Origin: Seminavis robusta
Lineage: Eukaryota; Bacillariophyta; Bacillariophyceae; Naviculales; Naviculaceae
Reading direction: 5' to 3'
Assembly: GCA_903772945.1 (NCBI GenBank)
Contig: CAICTM010000787.1
Span: 1-48,751 of the forward strand
DNA: 48,751 nt
The notes beneath the pieces were generated by a model. It was not told where the DNA came from. It saw only the letters and a program-made list of their open reading frames with translations, and did not search any database. How positions within the stretch are numbered: position 1 is the first letter of the stretch; the number at the start of each line of letters is the position of its first letter. The position numbers and the translations under genes are program-made. Positions 41,211 through 48,751 of this stretch are shown piece by piece.

Positions 41211-41903
41211 AGTTGGTATTGTGAGCAATACAAAAGAAGACCATCCCTTTGTTTGTTCAGACGTGGTTCGCCTGGAGGACTGAGCTAGGACAAATCACTC
41301 GGCTGTGTGTGGGCTCTCGAAGAGTGAAAGTCGAGTCAGTCAAGTCGAGTCGAGTCAGAGTCGTACCGTAGTGTAGAGGATCCAAACTAACTACATGTGT
41401 GGATCCAAACTGTGGATCCGTCGCTCTGGTGCTGTGGTTGCTCGAAACTGGGAAAACCGGTACGCAGGTGGATGAGCCGGTATGAACCAACCAAAAACCG
41501 GAACGAAACGAAACGAAATCAATTGCACATTCGTAAATTCCCAAGCAAAAAACGAACCTGTGGACTTAAAAGGTGGAGGTCGGAGGTGTGCCTTTTAAGT
41601 AACGCCTTCGAAGAAATGACCAAGGGCATAACATTGATCGTGCTTTCCATGGAAGGGGGTGGTCTGCCCTCGTAAAAAAGATTTAAATCTTTTAGTCGTG
41701 GTTAGGCTCTCCTCGATCCATCTGGTTCCGTCAACGGGCAACGTCAGAGGAAGATCAGCAGAGAAAGAGCGTGGCATCAAGCATCAAGGCAGACAACAAC
41801 AACAACACCCATGGAAGCACCCAGGCAGCATCAAGACCACGCTGAGAGGCCCAGGAAGTATCTTGTTGGGTGTTGTTTGGTAATAGAGCATGAAATCAGT
41901 GCC
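41211..41903. other. intergenic between zinc-finger gene and duplicated copy B
   Basis: Divergent spacer with GTCGAGTCGAGTCAGAGTCG-type short repeats at about 41330-41365. No supported gene. Confidence 0.5.
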
Positions 41904-42166
41904 CATCAGTGGCTCAGTCTCGTCTCATCACGTGTCGTTTTTCATTCTGGCAGAATCTGTCATCCCAACATCTGGCAGAATCTGTCATCCCAATTTAGAG
42001 GTCACCATGATGAGCTCACTTTTTTGTTCAACCGGATTGCTAGAGTTGCATACCCAACCGAACAAGGAAGACTTTCGCGATTGTTGATAAGCCTAGGCCA
42101 GATCAACCCCCCTACTTTCAATTACCTTTTCTATCAATCTTCTATTCAATACCTATCAATTGCAAA

Positions 42167-43957
42167 ATGAAGTTCTCTCCTTCTATCATCAAGCTGCTCT
42201 CGTGGTCATGGATCACCTACAACAATAACAGCAGCACCAAGAAGACCCCCGTTCTCCAGGTTGCCAAGGAGATGATGGGCGGCAACAACAACAATGATGA
42301 CGACAAGGACGTTCCTGGGGCAGAGGAAGTCCCAACATTCCAACTGGATGAGTTGGACAAAGATGTCGTCCAAACCGCGGCACTGTTGCACACGTATGGA
42401 ACGCATCCTGATGTGGAATTCCAGCAGCACGGTCGCTACCTAGGTGCCTACGACCTTTCCCTGGTTCCTTCGGATCAGCATGGTCACTACGGATACGACA
42501 AATACAACCAGCACCGGCCCAAAGGCTGTCGCATCCAACCCAGTCAATCGGCAAATGCTCGCTGGAAGACCCATTACGGTCAAGACACTGAACGGAGCAA
42601 TGGAAACCGTTTATCCTTTGCTCCCGTCAACACTGTAGTGAGGTACTCTTCTGATGAGAGCGAACAAGAAGAAAAACGTGATGTCTATCGAGACATTAAG
42701 AAACAAGAGCCACAGGCCCGATACGAATTCTGGCATGAAGCCCAACAACAATTCATTTCCGTCGGCACACCCACACCCCACGAACGCGTCTTGGATCTCG
42801 TGCAGTTGATTCAAGAGTACGGATACCAACAAGTGGCCAAATGGATCACCAACAACAAATGGTTCCAAAGCGACAAAGTGTACCTACAAAAAGCCAAACT
42901 GTACATTCAAATGGATGCCGTGCATCAAGACCTCGAGCCACTTGTCAGCTTCATCAAAGCGAAGAAAGGAAACGACAAGCAAGTCTTGCACTGGTTCATG
43001 GTCAACGAAAAGAACCCATACATGTTCGAACTCGCCATGTGCCACTTGCACCACGGAGGAATTCAGCGCAATGCTGACGACGAAATTTGCACCTTGAATA
43101 CGCGAGAACAGATTGCCAACCGACGATTTGTCTATCGCAAGGTCAAGGACGTCTGCATGGAAGATGCAGCACCTGCAGTAGCAGAACAACAACCAACAAC
43201 AACTAAAGACGTCGAGACAATAGAAACAGTCTCGACCGTCGACGACAACAACGAGATGGCATCCGATGCCACAATCACATGCGAAGCAGCGGTGGTTCCC
43301 ACATGCACAGCAGTGGTCCCATATGTTCAAAAGTGGCATGTGACACACTTCAAGATCAGTGTGCATGGACAACAACCATTTGTATTGGAGTTGCGAATGA
43401 TGAATGGTGTGCTACTTGGAGTGGTACCCAACGACATTCTCGCAGCCTTGATGAAGGATGGTGGAGACCTTGTCAAAGAATTGATGCGGCGGCACAAGAC
43501 ACTACGATTGGATGCAGGCGTTGCCTTGGACGATACGGATTGCGAATTCGTGACTGGCCAAGTGGAAGCTGAAGAACCACTGGTCGAGATCGAGGAACAA
43601 CAACAAGTTGATGCTGATGAACCACTGGTCGACAACCGAGTCGACGAGGAGGACAATGTGGACACAGCACAATCAACTTTGCGACGATCAAAGAGACGCA
43701 GGGCGGCGATTGCATCTCAGAGAATCGCAGAACAAATCAAGACGAAGCCACGGAGGGTGGCAGTTGAACAACCTAGAATTAAACGTAGACGGGCGGCGGC
43801 CACCAAGAAGAAGTCGACAAAGCCAAAGGCGAAGGGCAAGAAGAAGACGATGGCACAACCTGTGACGGACACACAGCAGCAAACAACAGTTCATACAACA
43901 ACAACAACTCTTTCTGGACGGAAAGTCAGAAAGCCTGACCGGTACATTCCAGTTTAG
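42167..43957 (+). CDS. protein of unknown function, duplicated gene copy B
   Basis: 596 residues, paralogue of 29036-30832. The block from about 60 to 340 is nearly identical, with scattered replacements (NNYGTHP to NTYGTHP-type, NTVVGFSS to NTVVRYSS). The Asp/Glu-rich linker after residue 470 and the basic tail (RRSKRRRAAIASQR; KKTMAQPVTDTQ) differ by substitutions and short in-frame gains or losses. The frame is intact, with the same start context (CAATTGCAAAATGAAG) and the same YIPV end. An intact frame with changes confined to the termini suggests selection on the core. Function unknown; a nuclear location is inferred from the basic tail. Confidence 0.8.
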   Translation: MKFSPSIIKLLSWSWITYNNNSSTKKTPVLQVAKEMMGGNNNNDDDKDVPGAEEVPTFQLDELDKDVVQTAALLHTYGTHPDVEFQQHGRYLGAYDLSLVPSDQHGHYGYDKYNQHRPKGCRIQPSQSANARWKTHYGQDTERSNGNRLSFAPVNTVVRYSSDESEQEEKRDVYRDIKKQEPQARYEFWHEAQQQFISVGTPTPHERVLDLVQLIQEYGYQQVAKWITNNKWFQSDKVYLQKAKLYIQMDAVHQDLEPLVSFIKAKKGNDKQVLHWFMVNEKNPYMFELAMCHLHHGGIQRNADDEICTLNTREQIANRRFVYRKVKDVCMEDAAPAVAEQQPTTTKDVETIETVSTVDDNNEMASDATITCEAAVVPTCTAVVPYVQKWHVTHFKISVHGQQPFVLELRMMNGVLLGVVPNDILAALMKDGGDLVKELMRRHKTLRLDAGVALDDTDCEFVTGQVEAEEPLVEIEEQQQVDADEPLVDNRVDEEDNVDTAQSTLRRSKRRRAAIASQRIAEQIKTKPRRVAVEQPRIKRRRAAATKKKSTKPKAKGKKKTMAQPVTDTQQQTTVHTTTTTLSGRKVRKPDRYIPV

Positions 43958-43978
43958 GACAACAACAGGTAAGTTGGG

Positions 43979-44048
43979 GGCGATGACGGATTGGGGGGAT
44001 AACTAACACAATACAATACACAACGAGCAAGCATCTGGTGGGGTGCAG
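43979..44048 (+). other. probable 3' UTR intron, copy B
   Basis: CAACAG|GTAAGT lies 21 bases after the stop, followed by ATAACTAACAC and the acceptor GGTGCAG|GG. It corresponds to 30841-30921 of copy A. Confidence 0.5.
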
Positions 44049-44578
44049 GGCTATACAACATTTTTTGCGGAGATGAATACAGTTGGTTCAATTGAAGGGT
44101 CACATCGAAGGTAGCCAGGTTTGTGGTTCCTGTGCTAGGCAGCCTCTATTGCAGAGTGCTTGTCCGAACGTCCTCCACGCGACGAAAGTCCAAAGTTAAT
44201 ACCCGTGACACCCGACAACCAACCTCTATCATTGTTGATGCTACAATCTTAAAAATACAACCAAACATAAACGTAGAACAATAACACATAGTAGACCATT
44301 GTTACCAACAACAAAAATCAGTTCTTGCTCCTTTATAGTAGTTGTAGTCGTACCAGTAGTTTCACTTCGTAGCCATAGCAGCATCCATTGTCATTCAGCT
44401 CTCTGGCTTCACCTGTGCATCCCGATGCATCGTATATCCAGCTCATTCTATTCTACCTGACCGACCAATTGACTAGAGAGTACGACAGCATAGCGACAAG
44501 CGCAGACGCAGCTCATGTTGCGCTCCGTATCACGCTTTTTGAAACCTACCTCCAAGTGTCTCCGTCCTCGTCGATGGT

Positions 44579-45433
44579 CTAACCATCCATAGGACCAGTG
44601 GATGGTTCGGCCTGGTTTTGGTCCCCTTCCGCGGGCAGGAGCAATGCATCGGTACACGTTTCCTCCTCAAAGTTTTGATTGCCATACCATTGAGGGACTA
44701 TCTCTGCGCCGCCGAACGCAAAGCTGCCAGGAGCAGGTTCAGCTGGGGCTCCGTTGTTGTAGCCGACCAAGGGGAGCGCATTGCCCCAGGTGGGCAAACT
44801 TGAATTCTTCGTCCGACGAACCATGCCTGTAAGATCCTCTGGGACCAGGTCGAGATAGATTCCAAGTAGAGCATGCATTGTCTCGAGGTTGTATTCCTTG
44901 CTGAAGTGGATGTTGTTGGTCGAGAACTCGCTGTCAACAATGGTTCCATCCTGAAGGTAGGACCGAACGGCAGCAACACAATGCGGGTTGCAAATCAGCC
45001 ACTTCTTTTTGAATGCCACGAGCAAATTGTAGCATCCGTCGATATCCAAGTTCCGGACCGTGTCAAATGTGGAGAGTTTCAATGCCTCCGCCAACGGAAC
45101 AAGGCTCGTCTGAAGCCACGGATTATAATCACTGTGGTTGTATGCATGGAGGAGGATGGCAATGGTCTCGTTGTCGTAGTCCTTGGGCTGTTCATCGAAA
45201 CCCTTGGTAAGGATCCTAGCCGTCTCTACTTTCTCTCGCAGCGTGGGATGAGTCGCAGACTCGAGCTCATCCAGGGCTTGCATGTGCAAATCCAAGAGAC
45301 GACGACGTTCACGGATGTAGTTCTTCGTCACTGTGATGTCATCGCCAAGCCCTTGTAGAAGAGAAACATATTCGGAGTGGGTTTTATGCGCAACATGGCC
45401 ACGGGTCTTCTGCTCTTCCCGTCGAAGAGCAGA
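44579..45433 (-). CDS. unnamed-domain protein, paralogue lacking a clear 5' end
   Basis: The frame is open from 45433 to the stop at 44579 but has no ATG before MQALDELES; the usual start offered is GTG at 45331. A coiled-coil-like N-terminal part (TKNYIRERRRLLDLH; ELESATHP) is followed by FDEQPKDYDNETIAILLHAY. Then comes the domain shared with 46002-47498 and 16766-19042: STFDTVRNLDIDGCYNLL, LICNPHC, DGTIVD, IHFSKEYNLETMHALLGIYL, LVPED-TG and LPTWG. The last 60 residues are Pro/Gly/Ala-rich. Either an upstream exon is not recognisable or this is a 5'-truncated copy. It lies about 570 bases downstream of its closest relative in the same direction. Confidence 0.65.
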   Translation of the reverse strand, partial: SALRREEQKTRGHVAHKTHSEYVSLLQGLGDDITVTKNYIRERRRLLDLHMQALDELESATHPTLREKVETARILTKGFDEQPKDYDNETIAILLHAYNHSDYNPWLQTSLVPLAEALKLSTFDTVRNLDIDGCYNLLVAFKKKWLICNPHCVAAVRSYLQDGTIVDSEFSTNNIHFSKEYNLETMHALLGIYLDLVPEDLTGMVRRTKNSSLPTWGNALPLVGYNNGAPAEPAPGSFAFGGAEIVPQWYGNQNFEEETCTDALLLPAEGDQNQAEPSTGPMDG

Positions 45434-46001
45434 TCATCGACGAATTCATTCCTTGGAAGCCACCAGCCACAAGCTCTACCGGTAGCACTATGTGAGCGGA
45501 TGATCTAAACTGATTCGTGTACATGACTTCTTGGCGTAACGAAACACGGGTCTCAGAGATTCGATTCATCATTCGTCTCCCCAGACATTGCTGTACGAAG
45601 TTGCCTTGTACAGTGGCTCTAACAGTACAGAAGTCTCCGCCGGTGTCATCGGTAATAATTCTTATCTATTACGTAGTATCTACCTATCACCGTTCCGCCC
45701 TCGTTTGTGAAGTATCGATAGTACTACCGTATGTGAAAGTCTGTGTCTGTTTTTGTGTTGTTTTATTGTGTGAGTTGTTTCTTGCGTGTGTTTCTCGTTG
45801 GATATTTCTTGTGTGTGTCGCTTGGATATTTCTTGTGTGTGTGCGTGTGTTTCGTTGGATGGAGGTGGCTCCTTGTTGGTGTCAATGTATCTGGTCGTGT
45901 TGCCTTGATAGTGACAGAATCGAATCACAGCAAGTCAGAATCCGTTTCCCTCCCTACCACCAAAGGGTGCGTGAAGCTAAATGAACCGTGTTGTCGTCCC
46001 A
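45434..46001. other. spacer between two tandem paralogues
   Basis: No match to the N-terminal coding part of the neighbouring paralogue was seen. TGTGTGTTTC / TTTCTTGTGTGTG repeats lie at about 45780-45860 and give short spurious ORFs. Confidence 0.5.
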
Positions 46002-47498
46002 TTACAATTCCTCATCGATAATCGGGGCTGACGTCATGTTGCCTACCTTCAATTTGGGGCACGATGGAGTTCGAGGAGCTGCTGGCGGGCGAGGAGCGAA
46101 AAAGTTGGTGTGGGGAGCTGAAGATTCACTGTGTACACGACGGTGCGCGGCAGGATTTGGCACTTGCGAGTTCCCGAACATGAAGAAAGTAGGAGGCGCG
46201 GGAGCCCGAGCAGGAGCCGGGGTTGCAGGCATTGGACCTCCAGCAGGGCCCATGTTTTGGTTGGAGGCCGTAGGGTGGTTGCCCCAAGTGGGCAATTTGT
46301 CCCGCTTGTTCCGACGGACCATGCCGGTATGATCTTCTGGAATCTTGTCGAGATAGATTCCTACTAGCGCATGCAGAGTCTCGAGGTGTAGCTGTTTGTT
46401 GCAGTAGACCTTGGATGCGGAAAACGTGTCAACGATAGTTCCGTTTTGCTTGTAGGTCTCTACAGCTGCCTTGCAATTGCTGTTGCTTAGGAGGCCGTTC
46501 TCGCCAAACGCTTCAAGCAAATTGTAGCATCCATCAACATCCAAGTTCTGGATCTTGTCAAAGTTGTTGAGGAACAAATCATCAGCCAAGCACTTTAGAC
46601 TCACATTCAGCCACATTTTGGCTCCGCTGCTGTTGTATTTGTGAAGCAACATATCAACTGTGTTTTTGTCATATTTCCGGGGTTGTTCCGTAAGCGCCCC
46701 GGTCGAAGTATAGGAATACGCCATCTGCTCAAATTCTTTCATCTTTGAAACGAGCACGGACTCGGCTTGTTGCGCGGATAGATTTTTCGATTCTCTGATC
46801 CTTTGCATGTCAGCGATGATCGTATCCATGTCAGCGACGGAATTTTTCATTTCTTGGACATCATCGACAAGGTCTCGGCGGAGAGAAGTAATCTCGGCAC
46901 ATTTTTCTTGAGCTGCAACACCACCAGACTTCAAGATTTCAATGTCTCGTTGCAAAGTTACGTCGTCGCAACACAATCGCAGAACTTGTTTGCCCCTTGC
47001 GTTGCCAGCGAGAATGCGACTAGAAATGTCGACGTAGCATTTATCAAGGGGAAGACAAAAGTTGCGAGTGCAATTGGCTGGCTGCTGTGCGTTGAAGAGA
47101 TCTTGAGTATCCAGTGTGGGGGCCCTTCCATAGATGCCTTGGCCCATCTGCTGGTTCATGGCGCCGCCCGTGTTCCGAGTCAATCCAAAGTCAGCAGGAG
47201 TATGGCCAGCGGGAGTACGGCCACCAGCCATGGTTGAAGGAGTCACACCCGGAGTGCCGTAGACGTGTGTTCGAGGCGTTGGCGCAGGCGAGCTAAAGAG
47301 GTTTCTGGCGACACCAGCAGAAACTCCATGACCAACCCCCGCGCCACCACCACCAGAAGGGACTCCCATCGCAGCCGCGCCACCGCCACCAGAAGGAACT
47401 CCCATCGCAGCCGCGCCACCACCTAAAGGGCCGCGAAACCCGGCAGCCGCGTCGGCTCCACCAGCATTGTGGTTGTTGTTGTTATATCCAGTGTTCAT
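46002..47498 (-). CDS. low-complexity protein with the shared unnamed domain
   Basis: 498 residues from the Met in MNTGYNNNNHN; the 85 codons upstream of it translate 5' UTR-like DNA. Residues 1-75 are Asn/Gly/Ala-rich with a 13-residue repeat (GGGGAAAMGVPS) present twice. A Thr/Pro/Gly region follows, then a Cys-containing part (NCTRNFCLPLDKCYVD; LRLCCDDVTLQRDIE) and a coiled coil (about 195-265). The shared domain lies at about 318-408 (FDKIQNLDVDGCYNLLEAF; SNSNCKAAVETY; GTIVD; LETLHALVGIYLDKIPEDHT; RRNKRDKLPTWG). The C-terminal tail is Pro/Ala-rich. It resembles the gene at 16766-19042 in having a disordered N-terminus and the same leader CATCATCACC before the ATG. Function unknown. Confidence 0.78.
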   Translation of the reverse strand: MNTGYNNNNHNAGGADAAAGFRGPLGGGAAAMGVPSGGGGAAAMGVPSGGGGAGVGHGVSAGVARNLFSSPAPTPRTHVYGTPGVTPSTMAGGRTPAGHTPADFGLTRNTGGAMNQQMGQGIYGRAPTLDTQDLFNAQQPANCTRNFCLPLDKCYVDISSRILAGNARGKQVLRLCCDDVTLQRDIEILKSGGVAAQEKCAEITSLRRDLVDDVQEMKNSVADMDTIIADMQRIRESKNLSAQQAESVLVSKMKEFEQMAYSYTSTGALTEQPRKYDKNTVDMLLHKYNSSGAKMWLNVSLKCLADDLFLNNFDKIQNLDVDGCYNLLEAFGENGLLSNSNCKAAVETYKQNGTIVDTFSASKVYCNKQLHLETLHALVGIYLDKIPEDHTGMVRRNKRDKLPTWGNHPTASNQNMGPAGGPMPATPAPARAPAPPTFFMFGNSQVPNPAAHRRVHSESSAPHTNFFAPRPPAAPRTPSCPKLKVGNMTSAPIIDEEL

Positions 47499-48640
47499 GG
47501 TGATGATGAAAAGTCTAGTCGAGAAGAAAGAGCGAAAGCGAGAGACAAGAGAAGTGAACTCCCTCGTTGTGAGTTGTGTTGTGAGGCAAGCGAAGCAAAA
47601 TGTGATCGATCCTCTCGCGGCCAGCATTGTTTTTCGCCTCTTTTTATCTTCTTCGGGAACGTATATTTTTAAATGTTCGAGATCTTGTTTAGGGTTGGAG
47701 TGAACCTTTAGCCCTACAGCAAAAGCTACAGGAAACTGTCGGTACTGCAGCAAGAGAGCAAATGGTTGCTTTTAGACGAGCTCATGGACGACAGTTCCAC
47801 CATTAGCTCACATGCATCACTTCAGATGATACCATTCTTTTCAGTTGCCTACAAAAATCTTTTTTGACTTGTATGTTATGTGGTGTAAGAGCTCTGAATG
47901 ATCGAATTCTCTCAGGTCCCGATCCTTTACGTTCTAGCTAGCTAGATACAAAAGAAATAAATTGCGAAAACCTTGAAAAACGTTGAGAAAGAACGCTATC
48001 ATTGGGTCAGTTACGTCCCTTTTCCAGGTAGATTGAGCTACTTCTTGGTTCCAAATTTATTCCTTGATTTTCGTCTCTGAAAGCATCTGAAATGCTCAAT
48101 TTAGTTTGGAAATTGTTGTCCTATTTTCAATGCTTGGCTGTCAACCTGAGCAAGGTGCTGGTACTTTCTCAAAATCTGATATTCGAAGGCTGAAAAAGAA
48201 AATTGAAAATTGACTTTACGCCGTTGATAGATCATTGTGAGCTAGATTTTGGTGCCGGTAATGGTATGCATTGAAATTGAAAGAGAATTGCATGTGCGTG
48301 TAGGACGAGGTTGCTCGCTGGCTGAGCACTTCTTTCATAGCACTGCTTCCATAGCACTGCTTTCATACCGGTAGAATCCTCGCCAGCCTACTGGCTAGCT
48401 AGAGGAGCTTTGCAGGTTGTACCCATGGCAATCAGATTCTCTGCACTCTGCGCCTGCTCGAGCACGGAACTGCGGAAGTGGTACCAGCACCCGGAACGGT
48501 ACTTTAATTAATACCTGGTACCAGTACTAAGTCTTTTCTACCGGTATGGCCGACCGGTACAGAGCGTTCAGTCGAGTCACGTGGAGTCGATGCAGTCAGG
48601 TCGTGACACGTGACTAACTGTCGGTGTGGTGCAGGGTTCG
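47499..48640. other. intergenic, no supported gene
   Basis: 1.1 kb without a supported ORF. CTAGCTAGCTAG lies at 47935-47946. GGTACC/ACCGGT words cluster at 48480-48560 just before the repeat at the right edge. Confidence 0.55.
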
Positions 48641-48751
48641 CTAACCTGATAGATTTGAGGAATAGGTTACTAACCTATACACTAACCTGGTAGAAAATTG
48701 CACTAGGTTAGTGTATAGGTTACTAACCTGATAGAATTTTTGTAGTAGGTT
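48641..48751. repeat. 41-bp-period tandem repeat with internal inverted repeats
   Basis: CTAACCTG(A/G)TAGA begins at 48641, 48682 and 48723, an exact 41-base period, and runs off the right edge. Within it, 48664-48688 and 48705-48729 are inverted copies with 24 of 25 bases paired, separated by 16 bases, so one strand can fold into a long hairpin. Confidence 0.9.

Larger units (their letters stand above)
41904..44353 (+). repeat. segmental duplication, copy B (about 2.45 kb)
   Basis: Same content and orientation as 28774-31219. The 3' flank at about 44005-44236 is almost unchanged from about 30875-31109, including non-coding bases. Confidence 0.9.

Noticed and set aside
47499..47753. N-terminal extension of the gene ending at 46002
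   Set aside because: The extra 85 codons look like untranslated leader; the MNTGYNNNN start follows the same CATCATCACC leader as its relative.

Overview
The window is nuclear DNA of a photosynthetic eukaryote and fits a pennate diatom best, with a gene-family flavour like Seminavis. Seen directly: a eukaryotic 5S rRNA gene, short GT-AG introns (about 50-270 nt), intron-poor genes on both strands, and three proteins with a hydrophobic signal ending in an A-F step (SAFAP, DAFVV, NAFQP). That step is the known mark of diatom bipartite plastid targeting. Also seen are Asn/Gln/Ser/Thr-rich low-complexity proteins, a Ty3-type LTR element and a truncated non-LTR element. The species name is inference only.

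Layout, left to right. 0-7 kb: two divergent CRAL-TRIO-like genes at the left edge (one cut by the edge), a small plastid-type secreted protein, an intron-containing tail-anchored protein, a membrane protein, and a third CRAL-TRIO-like gene. 7-14 kb: a seven-helix receptor gene of the cAMP-receptor/class E type, split by a 5.06 kb LTR retrotransposon. The element has identical 77-bp LTRs, a 4-bp target duplication, an intact integrase and broken gag and reverse transcriptase. 14.8-19 kb: a type II glycosyltransferase-like protein, a lone 5S rRNA gene, and a large low-complexity protein carrying an unnamed conserved domain. 20-24 kb: a double-hotdog acyl-CoA thioesterase and a plastid-directed MATE transporter, each with one intron.

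24-36 kb holds a 5'-truncated LINE-like insertion, a small Ser-rich protein, copy A of a duplicated gene of unknown function, a multi-pass membrane protein, and a small thylakoid protein resembling a photosystem subunit. 36-41 kb holds an LRAT-like protein, a diatom-type unknown protein and a C2H2 zinc-finger protein. 41.9-44.4 kb is copy B of the duplicated gene, with its flanks. 44.6-47.5 kb holds two adjacent paralogues carrying the same unnamed domain as the gene at 16.8-19.0 kb. The right edge is a 41-bp-period tandem/inverted repeat.

The genes do not form an operon or a single pathway. Three relationships tie the window together: local duplication (CRAL-TRIO-like genes, the 28.8/41.9 kb pair, the three-member unnamed-domain family), retroelement insertion into genes and gene borders, and self-complementary words (CTAGCTAG, GGTACCGGTACC) concentrated in intergenic DNA and often touching stop or start codons.
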